Part shown: piece by piece, positions 40,170-51,808 of the stretch
Layout: each line of letters starts with the position of its first letter
How positions within the stretch are numbered: position 1 is the first letter of the stretch
NCBI GenBank assembly: GCA_964413535.1
Contig: CAYPTB010000009.1
Span: forward strand, 1-64,000
From: CAYPTB01 sp964413535
GTDB taxonomy: Bacteria > Planctomycetota > UBA1135 > GCA-002686595
Reading direction: 5' to 3'
Length of the DNA stretch: 64,000 nt
Made by a program: the position numbers and the translations under genes
Notes under the pieces: generated by a model
What the model was told of the DNA's origin: nothing
Database searches by the model: none
What the model saw: only the letters and a program-made list of their open reading frames with translations

Positions 40170-41078
40170 GTGAGTCCGATCCTCCTCCTGCTCGCCCTCG
40201 CCGCGCCGCCGCACGCCCAAGACGACGGCGACCGCCTCGACCCGGCGCTCGACGACGCGGTGCGCCGCGCGCAGACGCGCCTCGAGGCGAAGCTCGAGCT
40301 GTGGGAGGACCACTCGACCTGGGACAAGGCGTGGGTCGTGCGGAGCGAGCACTATGAGGTCGTTACCATCCACGGCCACCACCTCGCGGCATCGACGGCC
40401 GAGGAGCTCGAGGGGATGCTCGCGCTCTTCCGCGAGACGCTCCTCGTGGATCCCGAGTGGGAGCTCGGGGAGCCGCTGCGCATCGAGATCCATCCGGAGA
40501 TCGGCGCCTACAACGCCTTCGGCGACGCGAACGGCGAGCACCATTCGTCCTTCTACGGCGCGTTCTACTCGCCGACCGCTCCCGGGCGGCCCGTCGCGAC
40601 CTACTTCGTGCCCAACCGACAGCTCCTGCGCATGTGGATCACGCACGGAGCCTTCCACCAGTTCCTCGAGCGCGCCGGCCCAGAGCGACTGCCCACGGCG
40701 CTCGACGAGGCCCTCGCGAGCTACTTCGCGCTGTGCTGGGACTTCTCCTACGGCGTGGCCCAGTTCGAGCGCATGAAGGCGTCGGGAGGGCTGATGCCCC
40801 TGCGCGAGCTCCTAGCCGCGAACGAGGAACGGTTCGCCGACCGCGCGGAAGACCGCTTCGTGGAGCTCGGGATGCTCGTCGCGTACCTGCTCCACCACCG
40901 CGAGGACTCACGCACGGTGAAGCAGGGCGGCGACGTGTGGCAGGCGCCGTTCTCGGAGTACCTCGACGCCCTGCTCTCGTCGGACGACGCGCACCTGCAC
41001 CCGGTGCACGAGCTCTTCGGCAAGCGCCTCGCCGACCTCGAGCGCGACTTCTTCGCGTTCGAGTTCCCTCGGAGTTAG
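40170..41078 (+). CDS. Secreted gluzincin-like protein with HGxxH instead of HExxH (DUF1570-like)
   Basis: 302 residues with a short signal-like N-terminus (SPILLLLALAAPPHAQ). The layout resembles peptidase-MA/DUF1570 proteins: RIEIHPEIGAYNAFGDANGE, then the zinc helix RMWITHGAFHQFLERAG and the third ligand region PTALDEALASYFALCWD. The HExxH motif reads HGAFH, so the catalytic Glu is Gly while both His and the downstream Glu remain. Zn binding may persist but classical peptidase activity is unlikely. The GTG start follows a TATAGT box at 40153. Compare with 59760-61151, which has lost a different residue. Confidence 0.65.
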   Translation: MSPILLLLALAAPPHAQDDGDRLDPALDDAVRRAQTRLEAKLELWEDHSTWDKAWVVRSEHYEVVTIHGHHLAASTAEELEGMLALFRETLLVDPEWELGEPLRIEIHPEIGAYNAFGDANGEHHSSFYGAFYSPTAPGRPVATYFVPNRQLLRMWITHGAFHQFLERAGPERLPTALDEALASYFALCWDFSYGVAQFERMKASGGLMPLRELLAANEERFADRAEDRFVELGMLVAYLLHHREDSRTVKQGGDVWQAPFSEYLDALLSSDDAHLHPVHELFGKRLADLERDFFAFEFPRS

Positions 41079-41091
41079 AGCCCGAGTCCGG

Positions 41092-43473
<2,382 letters not shown>

Positions 43474-43674
43474 GCGCGCGATTCTAGGTTCGATGCAGCC
43501 GTGGAGCGCAGGGCGCGCGGAAGGAACCCGACGTGGATCGGGTGTCTACCGCGCTCTTACCGGCGCGCGGCTCGACGTGTTGGCGGGGGGAGCGGGGAAT
43601 CGCGCGCAACGGTCGCGCTGCGGGCGCCCAGCGCTCCCCAACTCGACGGCCTGGGCGCGCGTAGGGCGCCATGA

Positions 43675-44301
43675 ATGGGGAAAGGTGCGATTCCGTCGTC
43701 CCGGGGCGCGCGGGCCGCGTCCAAGGGCGCGGTGGAACGCGAACGGAGCATCGAAGCATCCGAGGACGAGTTGCTGCGGCGCTTCCGTGGCGGCGACGAG
43801 AGCGCGTTCGAGGGTGTGGCGGTGCGCTTCCACCCAGAGCTCCTGCAGCTCGCCTACCGGATGACGGGCGATCGCGAGGAGGCGCGCGAGATCGGTCAGC
43901 TCGCCCTGTTGCGCGCGCACGAGACGCTCACGAGCTTCCGCGGCGGCGCGCGTCTCTCCACCTGGCTGTATCGCGTGGTCTTGAACCTGTGCCGCGACCG
44001 CCACCGCAAGCGCACGGCGAACGAGGATCGGTTGGCGCTGCTCGCGCCCCTCGAGCCGCCGCGCAGCCGGAGCGAGGTTCCCGCGGAACGCGCGGAGGAG
44101 CGTGAGCTCGCCGAACGCGTCGCCGTCGCCGTCCGGGCCTTGCCACCGCTCGAGCGCGAGGTCGTCGTGCTGCGCCACTACCACGACCTCTCGTTCGCGG
44201 AGATCGGCCTGATCCAGGGAGCTCCCGCGACCACGGTGAAGTCTCGGATGACCAAGGGGCTCTGTCTCCTGCGCGGCCGCCTGAAGGACCTCGAATCATG
44301 A
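43675..44301 (+). CDS. ECF RNA polymerase sigma factor (second)
   Basis: 208 residues. Region 2: DELLRRFRGGDESAFEGVAV, LLQLAYRMTGDREEAREIGQ. Region 4: ALPPLEREVVVLRHYHDLSF, AEIGLIQGAPATTVKSRMTK. The first 25 residues are basic/Ala-rich and variable; a GTG at 43732 would remove 19 of them. Its stop overlaps the start of a zinc-type anti-sigma gene (ATGA), a standard ECF/anti-sigma pair. Confidence 0.93.
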   Translation: MGKGAIPSSRGARAASKGAVERERSIEASEDELLRRFRGGDESAFEGVAVRFHPELLQLAYRMTGDREEAREIGQLALLRAHETLTSFRGGARLSTWLYRVVLNLCRDRHRKRTANEDRLALLAPLEPPRSRSEVPAERAEERELAERVAVAVRALPPLEREVVVLRHYHDLSFAEIGLIQGAPATTVKSRMTKGLCLLRGRLKDLES

Positions 44302-45005
44302 AGCAAGCGAACGATCCCATTCCGTGTTCCGCGATCCAGGACGAGCTCGCCGCCCTGCTCTACGGCGAGCTCGAGGGCGACTCGAGTGCGCAGGTGGAGC
44401 GGCATCTCGAGTCCTGTGACGCGTGTCGCGGGGTGCTCGAAGGCTTCGCGCGCACGAAGCACGCGCTGGACGCTTGGAGCCCGCCGGCGTCCGGGGACGC
44501 GGGGGACGCGTGGCGCGAAGCGCGCGAGGTCGCGCGCGGCGCACGGCGTCGCTCGCTCGTCGCGCACCGCAAGCGCTCGGTACTCCTCGGCCTCGCGGCA
44601 TCCCTGCTCGTCTTCCTCGGGCTCTCCGCCTTGGGCGCGGAGCTCGATTGGCGCGCGGGGCGCGTGACGCTCTCCTTCGAGCTTCCCTGGATCTCCTCGG
44701 AGTCCGAGCTCGCGGACGCAGGCGATTGGACGCAGGAGATGCGCCGCATCGCACGCGCGGCGGCCGACGAGCGCCTCGCGGCCTGGGACGCATCCCAGGG
44801 CGGGCGGCTCGCGGACTGGAGCCTGCGTGAAGCGGAAGAGCGCTCGCGCCTCGTGCACGCCATCGACCGCGCGCGCGAGCTCGATCGCGAGAGCTTCGCG
44901 AACGTCCTCTCGAGCTTCCAGCGCGGAGCGGCCCAGGAGATCCGGTTCACGCGCGAGGCCGTCACCGAGCTCGCGTCGTTCGTCGCGCGCGAGCGCCAGC
45001 CCTGA
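44298..45005 (+). CDS. Zinc-finger anti-sigma factor
   Basis: 235 residues. The ZAS motif RHLESCDACRGV (HxxxCxxC) with an upstream ligand region PCSAIQDELAALLYGELEGD defines a zinc-binding anti-sigma domain. A membrane helix follows (about 100-118, VLLGLAASLLVFLGLSALGA), and a charged periplasmic helical domain ends the protein (DWSLREAEERSRLVHAIDRA). It should hold the cognate ECF factor inactive at the membrane until a signal is received. ATGA overlap with the sigma gene. Confidence 0.9.
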   Translation: MKQANDPIPCSAIQDELAALLYGELEGDSSAQVERHLESCDACRGVLEGFARTKHALDAWSPPASGDAGDAWREAREVARGARRRSLVAHRKRSVLLGLAASLLVFLGLSALGAELDWRAGRVTLSFELPWISSESELADAGDWTQEMRRIARAAADERLAAWDASQGGRLADWSLREAEERSRLVHAIDRARELDRESFANVLSSFQRGAAQEIRFTREAVTELASFVARERQP

Positions 45006-45037
45006 TCCACTCGAACGGCAATCTTCAAGGAGACGCC

Positions 45038-45820
45038 ATGATCCTCTCTCTCGCTCTGACGACCGTTTGGCTGCTCGGCCCCGCCGCCGAGCCGGCCCAG
45101 GAATCCGCCGAGGCCCCGGCCAAGCACGCGGCCGAGGACGTCGAGGTGATGCGGCGCCTCCTGGTCAAGGAGCTCGGCGAGCTCGCGCCCGCTCACGCGC
45201 CCGAGGAAGCCGCCGACGGATTCACCACCTCCTACGCCCAGGGCGTCTGGGCGTACTCCCTCGGCGGACGCAACGACGGCGTGACGCACGCGCGCGGGTT
45301 CGTCGTACCGGGCGTGGGCGCGGTGTTCACCATCGACCTCGAGCTCCCCGTGTACGAAACGGAGCCGGGAGCGAGCTCGGACGAGCGCGAGGACGACGAC
45401 GCCTGGGAGCAAGCGCGGCGCGAAGTGCAGAGCGGCGGCGGCTTCAAGGGTGCGGTCGCCGTCGCGCGCACGAAAACCTACCGGATCGATCCCCAAGCGC
45501 TCGACGCGGCGATCGATCGCGTCGTGGAGACCCTCGCGTCGCACGGCAACCGCATCCGCGGCCTCGGACCCGGCGAGAGCATCACGGTCCTCTTGAACGC
45601 CTCGAGCTCGGGCCGCTTCCGCTCCCGGCCGCAGGTGATCGCCCCGGCGGCAGCGGGCGAGGGGACCCTGTTCTGGAGCTCCGGCGCGCCGCTCCTCACC
45701 CTGAGCGCCCCCGACGTGCGCGTGGTCGTTCGCCTGCCGCTCGCCGTCCTCCGGGACTACGTGGACGACCGCATCGGCCGCGGGAGCGTCGCGGAGCGCG
45801 CGGCGATCACGCGCTACTGA
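45038..45820 (+). CDS. Secreted protein of unknown function in the ECF operon
   Basis: 260 residues with a signal peptide (MILSLALTTVWLLGPAAEPA). It contains FTTSYAQGVWAYSLGGRNDG and PGVGAVFTIDLELPVYETEP, both beta-like, then SITVLLNASSSGRFRSRPQV. SD AAGGAG lies 6 nt before the ATG. No family is recognised. Being third in the ECF/anti-sigma operon, it may be an output or a sensor helper of that system. Confidence 0.72.
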   Translation: MILSLALTTVWLLGPAAEPAQESAEAPAKHAAEDVEVMRRLLVKELGELAPAHAPEEAADGFTTSYAQGVWAYSLGGRNDGVTHARGFVVPGVGAVFTIDLELPVYETEPGASSDEREDDDAWEQARREVQSGGGFKGAVAVARTKTYRIDPQALDAAIDRVVETLASHGNRIRGLGPGESITVLLNASSSGRFRSRPQVIAPAAAGEGTLFWSSGAPLLTLSAPDVRVVVRLPLAVLRDYVDDRIGRGSVAERAAITRY

Positions 45821-45939
45821 TTTCCCCGAGAGCCTCCGCGCGCGCGGGCGGGGGGTCGAGCCGGGGTAGTCTTCTTGGCGCGGTGGGCTCGGGGTGACCC
45901 GGGCCCACCGGCGACCTAAGGACGAGGGAAGAGCTCCCC

Positions 45940-47553
45940 TTGCGCCCGGCACGCCTACTCCTGATCGCGCTCGTCCTCGCCCCGGCGGTCTTGGCGCAAG
46001 ACGCAGCGCCTCCGCGGGAGACGCCTCGGGCAACCTTCGCGAAGGACGCCGTGCGGGTCGCCAAGGAGGTCGTGCGGATCGCGGGGAGCCTCGACGACTG
46101 GCTCGCGCGGGTCGACCGATCGAAGTCCCTCTCGGGGCAGCGCGGCGCGTGGCTGCGCGAGCGCGTCGCCGACCTCGAGGAGCTGCTTGCCGAGAACCCG
46201 TCCGCGCTCGACCTCGTGGCGACCGAGTTCGTCGACCTGGCGGGGTTCGGGCTCGTGCGCATGCCCGGGCCCTCGGACTTCCTGGGCGGCGCCGAGGCGG
46301 CGCAAGTCCGCGCGCACGGACTGCGGGCCCTCGAGCGCCTGACGGAGACGGAGCGCGAGGGCGAGCTCCTCGACTGGGTCACGCGCGGCGTGCTGGCCGA
46401 AGCCCGGCGCCATCCGAAGGAACGCCGTTGGGTCGCGCTGTACTTGCTGCGCGGGATGCGCTCGGAGGCCTTCGACCAGACGCTCCTGTGCATCGCGCGC
46501 GACCCGAGCGATCCGTTGCGAGCCGACGCGCTGCGCGCGATGCCGGTCTCCGGGTCGGACGGAACGGACCGGTACCTCGTGGAGCTCCTGGATCTCCCGC
46601 GCGATCCGCTGCACGATCCCCATCCGTTCGACCTCTTGCGTCAACGGTTGAAGCGCGGGCAGCTCGGCTCGGATGCGGAAGCCTCGCTCGCGACACGGAC
46701 GAAGTCGATGCTCCTGTCGAGCGATTGGCGCGACGCCTCGCGGGCCCTCGCCATCATCCGTGGCGTCGATCCGATGCGTTCGGCTCCGATGCTCATCGAA
46801 GCTCTGCACGCCTGGAAGGTCCGACAGACGCACCTGGGCGGAGCGCGCAGGCTGGTCCACGAGATCGTCCGCGAGCTCCAGGACTTGTCGGGGAAGACGA
46901 TCGGCGCCAACCCGCGCAACTGGACCACGTGGTGGCAGGGCGTGTGCAACGGGAGCGTCCCGCTGCACGAGAGCGCCGGCGAGCGGGGCCGGCCCGTGAC
47001 GACCGCGGCCTTCTTGGGGCTCGAGCCGGTCTCGGATCGCGTCACCTTCTTGATCGATCATTCGGGGAGCATGCAGGAGCCCTGGAACTCGACCTCTCGC
47101 TCGCGCTGGGTCGAGGTCATCGAGCAGCTCGTGAGCTACCTGCACGCTTCGGGCGAGGACACGCTCTTCGACGTCGTGCTGTTCGACACGACGCCCACGA
47201 TGTCGACGAATGGTCTCGTCGCCGCCACGCCCGAGATCCTCGAGCGCTTGCGGAGCTCGCTCGTCGGGCGCGAGCCGAATGGCGGCACCAACCTCAAGCT
47301 CGCCGTGGAGCGGGCCCTGCGCGTCGACGCGCAGGGTCGGGTGGATGCCGCGCGCGTCCACTCGGACACGGTCGTGATCCTGTGCGACGGCGCGACGGCC
47401 GAGGGTCCGGGCTGGGTCGCGCCCTTCGTGGAGCGGATCGACGCGGAGCTGCGCGTGGTCTTCCACTGCGTGCTCATCGGTCCCTACGACGACGGCACGC
47501 TCGAAGCCCTCGCGCGCGCGACGGGCGGCGAGTTCCTGCGCGTCGACCCATGA
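45940..47553 (+). CDS. Secreted VWA-domain protein
   Basis: 537 residues. TTG start (no ATG or GTG fits) followed by a signal peptide (RPARLLLIALVLAPAVLAQD). The middle (about 120-320) is helical and HEAT-like (YLLRGMRSEAFDQTLL, DALRAMPVSGSDG). The C-terminal 200 residues are a von Willebrand A domain with an intact MIDAS: RVTFLIDHSGSMQEPWNSTS, GREPNGGTNLKLAVERAL and VVILCDGATAEGPGW. It probably binds a divalent metal and a protein partner outside the membrane. It lies 119 nt after the secreted orphan and may be the last gene of the ECF operon. The 3' end is convergent with the Nudix gene. Confidence 0.85.
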   Translation: MRPARLLLIALVLAPAVLAQDAAPPRETPRATFAKDAVRVAKEVVRIAGSLDDWLARVDRSKSLSGQRGAWLRERVADLEELLAENPSALDLVATEFVDLAGFGLVRMPGPSDFLGGAEAAQVRAHGLRALERLTETEREGELLDWVTRGVLAEARRHPKERRWVALYLLRGMRSEAFDQTLLCIARDPSDPLRADALRAMPVSGSDGTDRYLVELLDLPRDPLHDPHPFDLLRQRLKRGQLGSDAEASLATRTKSMLLSSDWRDASRALAIIRGVDPMRSAPMLIEALHAWKVRQTHLGGARRLVHEIVRELQDLSGKTIGANPRNWTTWWQGVCNGSVPLHESAGERGRPVTTAAFLGLEPVSDRVTFLIDHSGSMQEPWNSTSRSRWVEVIEQLVSYLHASGEDTLFDVVLFDTTPTMSTNGLVAATPEILERLRSSLVGREPNGGTNLKLAVERALRVDAQGRVDAARVHSDTVVILCDGATAEGPGWVAPFVERIDAELRVVFHCVLIGPYDDGTLEALARATGGEFLRVDP

Positions 47554-47560
47554 ACGCGGG

Positions 47561-48175
47561 TCAGCGCCGGGCTGTCGTGTCCAGCGCCACGGCCAAGTGC
47601 TCCTCGAGGTCGTACTGGCGCGCGTCGTAACGGGAGCCCTTTCCGTTCCAGCGCACGACGCCCACGTGGAGGCGCGGGCTCCCGCGCTTCACGTCCTCCA
47701 CGAAGAGCCGCAGGACGAAGGCCACGACGGGGAAGGCGAGCTCGTCGAAAGGGAGCTCGTCGAGCGAGAAGAGGCGCGACTCCAGGCTCTCGACGCCGAC
47801 GCCGAACTTCCCTCCGAGTAGACGCGCGCGGAAGATGGCGTAGGTCTGGCTGATGTGCGGGATGTCGAGGTAGGCGTGCGGCGCCGCGATCTCGATCTCG
47901 GCGTCGGCTTCCTCGCGCGTCTCGCGGATCGCGCCCTGCACCTGACTCTCCCCGAGCTCCGTGTAACCGGCGGGGACGGTCCACAAGCCGCGCGCGGGCT
48001 CGATGGCGCGCCGGCACAGGAGGACGCGCCCTTCGTGCTCCACCACGCAACCCACGACGGTCTTCGGGTTCTCGTAGTGGATCGACCCGCAGCGCGTGCA
48101 GACCGCGCGCAGACGATCGTCGCCGGCCGGGATCGCCAGCTCGAGTCGAGCGCCGCAGCTCGTGCAGAAGTTCAC
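47561..48175 (-). CDS. Nudix hydrolase with N-terminal zinc ribbon (NudC-like)
   Basis: 204 residues. The zinc ribbon has NFCTSCGARLEL and AVCTRCGSIHYENP; the Nudix box is YTELGESQVQGAIRETREEA, complete at the catalytic Glu cluster. This layout is found in NADH-pyrophosphatase-type Nudix enzymes, though this one is shorter than NudC (~260). It may act on NAD(H), capped RNA or other dinucleotides. Its ATG overlaps the stop of the AstE-like gene by 4 nt, so the two are coupled. Confidence 0.92.
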   Translation of the reverse strand: MNFCTSCGARLELAIPAGDDRLRAVCTRCGSIHYENPKTVVGCVVEHEGRVLLCRRAIEPARGLWTVPAGYTELGESQVQGAIRETREEADAEIEIAAPHAYLDIPHISQTYAIFRARLLGGKFGVGVESLESRLFSLDELPFDELAFPVVAFVLRLFVEDVKRGSPRLHVGVVRWNGKGSRYDARQYDLEEHLAVALDTTARR

Positions 48176-49068
48176 GCTCCGACGCGGCGCGCGAGGAACA
48201 CGAGCGGCTTCCCGTTCTGCACCAGCTCGGGCTTCTTCTTCGGGAAGATCAGCGTCGCATCCTCGCCGATCGCGACCTCACGGCCGTCCGCGTAGCAGCC
48301 GAGCGACGTGCCCGCGGAGAGGGACTGCAGGTTCTCCCCGATCCCGGGGACCCACGTGAACCCCGTGCCCTCGCAGGTGACGACGGAGAAGAGCTCGAGC
48401 CGATGCTTGTCGGGATGGCTGGCGGCTCTGCGTCCGTTGAGCAACCCGCAGCCCGAAATGACGTTCTTCATCTCGGCGTACACCGACTCCGAGGTATTGG
48501 CGGGGTCCCCGATCCAGCCCGTCTCGTAGCAGATCCCCACCTGCTTGCGCATCGACATCCACTCGTCGAGCGAGACCCCGCCGAAGCGCAAAGCCGGATC
48601 CGCCAGCACGACCTCGGCTTCCAGGAAGCGCGTGACGGCCGCGTGCGCCGGGTCCGAGATCGGCGGATGGTGCATGAGGAAGCGGCGGCCCGGCTCCACC
48701 GTGCAGTGGAAGTCGACGAGGATCGAGGAGGAGAAGTCCTCGAGGATGTCGACGATCTCGCGCGCGCGCCGCTCCTCGTAGAGCGCGGGAGCACGGCCGA
48801 GGACGGAGGGATGGAAGCATCTGTTCAGGTCGACGCCGTCGGCGGACCAGCGCCGGTTCTCCTCCGACGCCTTCGGGTTGGCATACAAGAGCAGCAGTGC
48901 GCCGGCCGCGGGCGCGAGCTCACCGCTCTGGAGCTCGTCGAGGAGACGCTTGCCGGCCTCGATCGGCGGACGCTCGTTCCCGTGCACGCCGAACGAGAGA
49001 CACATACGCTTGCCGGGCCGCCCCGAATCCGCGACCCAGGCTCCGTCACCGATTACCTCGGCCGTCAT
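48172..49068 (-). CDS. Succinylglutamate desuccinylase/aspartoacylase (AstE) family protein
   Basis: 298 residues. Zinc ligands: SFGVHGNERPPIEAG (HxxE type) and SSILVDFHCTVEPGRRF; substrate-binding region GVDLNRCFHP. The family removes an acyl group from acyl-amino acids (N-succinylglutamate, N-acetylaspartate and similar). There are no other arginine-degradation (ast) genes here, so the substrate remains open. A coupled NudC-like gene follows. The ATG is 112 nt from the SseB-like gene upstream, same strand. Confidence 0.85.
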   Translation of the reverse strand: MTAEVIGDGAWVADSGRPGKRMCLSFGVHGNERPPIEAGKRLLDELQSGELAPAAGALLLLYANPKASEENRRWSADGVDLNRCFHPSVLGRAPALYEERRAREIVDILEDFSSSILVDFHCTVEPGRRFLMHHPPISDPAHAAVTRFLEAEVVLADPALRFGGVSLDEWMSMRKQVGICYETGWIGDPANTSESVYAEMKNVISGCGLLNGRRAASHPDKHRLELFSVVTCEGTGFTWVPGIGENLQSLSAGTSLGCYADGREVAIGEDATLIFPKKKPELVQNGKPLVFLARRVGA

Positions 49069-49180
49069 GCTGCGCCTCCCAGCCGTGCTCCGCTCGCGTA
49101 GGGTGATCCGTGTCGCGCCGTGACTCGCATGCGGGCTCCCGCCGACGAGCGGATTCTAACCGACGTCGTTCCGGCGCGCG

Positions 49181-51238
49181 TCAGCGACCGGATCGGAGCT
49201 CCGCCACGCGCGGGCGGAGTCGCTCTTCCAAACGTTCGAGCGCTCCGTCGAGCCCCTTGCCGTCCAGATGGACGCCGTCGCCGCCTCCCGCCGATCCGAC
49301 GTCGATGCGAACGCCGAGGAAACGCTCTTGCGCGATGTGGAAGAAGCTCGTCCGCCAACGCGGCAGGAGATGCACGCACTCGAGCGCCTCGCGCTGCACT
49401 CCGCTCTTCCGATGCAGTCGGGCGAAGTCGTCGAGGCCGCGCTCGGAGGTGAACAGGGCGAGATCGCCCGTGCCCGGGACGGTCAGGAGCTCGCTGCGTC
49501 CCTCGTTCGCTCCCATCGTGCGCGCCGCCAGGTACAGCGGCCAGTCCGCCGCAACCCGCCCCGCCGTGCGTTGGTCCACGGAGTAGTCGCCGCCCTGGAG
49601 CAGGGCGAGCGCCTGCGCCACACCCAGGCCGTCGGGCGCGCGCCCCAGCGACGCCCACAGGTGCAAGTAGAAGAGCTCCGTGGTCTCGATCGCGAAGGCG
49701 TGCGAAGAGGCCGGATCCACCACGATGCCACTGCAGCGCGCGGTGAGCCGCAGCCAGCGCAGGAAAGGCGGCTTCGAACCCGCGACTTGCGGCGTCGGCG
49801 CGCGGTGCGCTCCGCGCCGCGTGAACTCGTAGAAGCGCTCGGCGTGGGAGAAGACCGGCAGGTACATGCCGGTTGCGAACGGAATCGGCGGTTGCGAGCC
49901 GTCCAAAGGGGGCCCGTACAAAGTGCTCCACGTCTTCGAGAAGAAGCGCACGACCTCGGGTTTCAGACCGTGGAGCCACGGAAGCTTCGACAGCCGCTCG
50001 ACGGGTTCGTTCGGAACGAGCTCGAGGTCCCGGATGGGCGTGATCGCGGGGAAGAGCAGCGGAAGAACTTCGCGGTCGGTCAGCGACCATCCCCCGCCCT
50101 CGTCGGGATCGAGCACCACCTCGGAGACGTCGTGCGGCGACGACCAGTTCCAGCGAAACGCTTCGATGCCCGACAGCGCGGCGACACCCGCGTGCGCGCG
50201 ACGCGCGCTCTCCTCGCTCGAATAAAATTCAGCGCGCTGGCGGTCGCCGGAAGCGTCGTCGCGCGTCCGCACGAGCGCGGGCCAGTGCATTCCGTCCGAG
50301 GCTCGAGCGCCGATCGGCACCCACAGGTCGACGTCGTTCGCGAGACACTCCGCGACGATCCAGGGCGATGCCGTGTTCCGCGCAGCCAGCTCCCGGATCT
50401 CGCGCATGCGTTCGCGCGCCAGGGCTCCGTGACGTCCGGGGGGCGGTAGGGGCGCGTGGGCGCGCGCGACCGTCGCCTTGCTGTTGTCGCGCTGCGCGCG
50501 TACGAGACGACCGACCGGCTGAACGATGGGCTGGGCCTTCTCGGGAGTCGCCGTGGCCACCGACCGCTCGGCGGCGAAGTCGACGGCGCCGAGGACCTCC
50601 AGGACATCGCGTTCGAACACGGCCTGGCTCGGGAGACCCGGATCGATCACGAGCCGCTGGACGCCGGCTTCGCACAGGCTCTTGAAGACGAGCTCGGCGG
50701 GCGCCTGCCGGCTGCGTAGATCGGGCAGCGTCGCGCGCGCCTCCGACGACCAGCGTCGGGCCAGGTCGAGCGAGCTGAACGCGAGGCCGCACGGCTCTCC
50801 GCTCGCGTCGACGTGGAAGTGGACCTTGTTCCCGACGAGGAGCACGACCAGCTCGCGCTCGCGAACGAAACGCTCGAGCGCCAGGGCCGCCACGACGGCG
50901 ACCAGGTCGCGGCGGTCGAGCGCGAGCTCGATTCCGCGACCTGCGTCCAGGACGATGCCCGCGCAGCCGTCCGCGAGCAGCTCCGCGAGACCGCCAGCCC
51001 ACGGTCTCGCGACCGACGTGTAACCGCGCTGCGCGAGCGACGCGTGGCCGATCGCGTGCTCGTGCAGCGCGTCGTGATCGACGAAGACGCGCCGCGGCTC
51101 GTCCTCCGAGCCGGGAGCGACGCAGTGCATCCAACCGGCGCTCGCGAGCGACGCGGCCAGCACGTTCGGCGGCGGACGACCTCCGGACGCGCGGGCCAGG
51201 ACCTCGCGCACGGAGCCTTTGGAGGGAGTCGGATCCAT
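49181..51238 (-). CDS. Large SseB-like repeat protein, unknown function
   Basis: 685 residues, no signal peptide, no membrane helix. Several stretches look like SseB-type modules, which begin with a short strand such as LWVPIG and continue to an aromatic/Ser turn (VDLWVPIGARASDGMHWPAL, FYSSEESARRAH; LLTVPGTGDLALFTSERGLD; CVAPGSEDEPRRVFVDHDAL). If so, three or four copies are strung together, far longer than E. coli SseB (258 aa). The middle section has a Gln/Arg-rich linker (TATPEKAQPIVQPVG). No catalytic motif is visible. It has 152 nt of non-coding sequence upstream, then the cupin gene. Confidence 0.55.
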   Translation of the reverse strand: MDPTPSKGSVREVLARASGGRPPPNVLAASLASAGWMHCVAPGSEDEPRRVFVDHDALHEHAIGHASLAQRGYTSVARPWAGGLAELLADGCAGIVLDAGRGIELALDRRDLVAVVAALALERFVRERELVVLLVGNKVHFHVDASGEPCGLAFSSLDLARRWSSEARATLPDLRSRQAPAELVFKSLCEAGVQRLVIDPGLPSQAVFERDVLEVLGAVDFAAERSVATATPEKAQPIVQPVGRLVRAQRDNSKATVARAHAPLPPPGRHGALARERMREIRELAARNTASPWIVAECLANDVDLWVPIGARASDGMHWPALVRTRDDASGDRQRAEFYSSEESARRAHAGVAALSGIEAFRWNWSSPHDVSEVVLDPDEGGGWSLTDREVLPLLFPAITPIRDLELVPNEPVERLSKLPWLHGLKPEVVRFFSKTWSTLYGPPLDGSQPPIPFATGMYLPVFSHAERFYEFTRRGAHRAPTPQVAGSKPPFLRWLRLTARCSGIVVDPASSHAFAIETTELFYLHLWASLGRAPDGLGVAQALALLQGGDYSVDQRTAGRVAADWPLYLAARTMGANEGRSELLTVPGTGDLALFTSERGLDDFARLHRKSGVQREALECVHLLPRWRTSFFHIAQERFLGVRIDVGSAGGGDGVHLDGKGLDGALERLEERLRPRVAELRSGR

Positions 51239-51390
51239 TCAGGGCCCTCGTCGAGCCGCCGCACAGCCGATCTTGATCCCGGCGCCCGAGAAACCCGCGC
51301 TCCGCGCTCACCGGGGCGCAGGCGAGCGTACGAAGAGCGTCCAGCCGCATCAGCGCCCGATCGGCGACTCGGCTCCCCCGGCCGGACGCG

Positions 51391-51753
51391 TCATTCGTCT
51401 CGGTGCACGGTCGCGGGCGAGAAGGCGGGCAGGCACACCGCGACGTACTCCGCTCCGCCGGGATCGGGCGTGCTGTAGCGGACCCATTCGCCCGGTGCGG
51501 TGACGACGGCCTGGCCGGCGGAGACGTGCAGCACACCGCCCTCGTGCTCCACGCGCAACGCACCGGCGAGCACGACGGTGATCTCCTCGAACTCCGGGCG
51601 CTGGCCCGGCTCGACCCAGCCCTGCGGCGACTTCATGCGCGCGACGCTCACGGACGCGTGACCGCTGTTCACGCGGCCGGCGTACTCTTCGATGCGCTTG
51701 GGCTTGTTCCCGGCGGAGGCGATGACGGTGGGGTTCGAGATGAGTCGGGGCAT
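51391..51753 (-). CDS. Cupin-domain protein
   Basis: 120 residues forming a single small beta-barrel: VARMKSPQGWVEPGQRPEFE, EITVVLAGALRVEHEGGVLH, SAGQAVVTAPGEWVRYSTPD. The first cupin motif normally has G-x5-HxH; here the His positions are Glu/Gln (PGQRPEFEE), so a canonical 3-His metal site is not obvious. ATG 51753 is chosen over 51780. It sits between the SseB-like and cytochrome-like genes, same strand, each with its own gap. Confidence 0.82.
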   Translation of the reverse strand: MPRLISNPTVIASAGNKPKRIEEYAGRVNSGHASVSVARMKSPQGWVEPGQRPEFEEITVVLAGALRVEHEGGVLHVSAGQAVVTAPGEWVRYSTPDPGGAEYVAVCLPAFSPATVHRDE

Positions 51754-51808
51754 GCTGGGATTCCGGGTCGGGTGCCGCACGGCATGGTAGCGGCGGCGGG
51801 ATGCGGGC

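Noticed and set aside
50221..50235. AT-rich patch AATAAAATTCAG as a promoter
   Set aside because: It is inside the SseB-like coding region, where it encodes part of FYSS, and no gene starts nearby.
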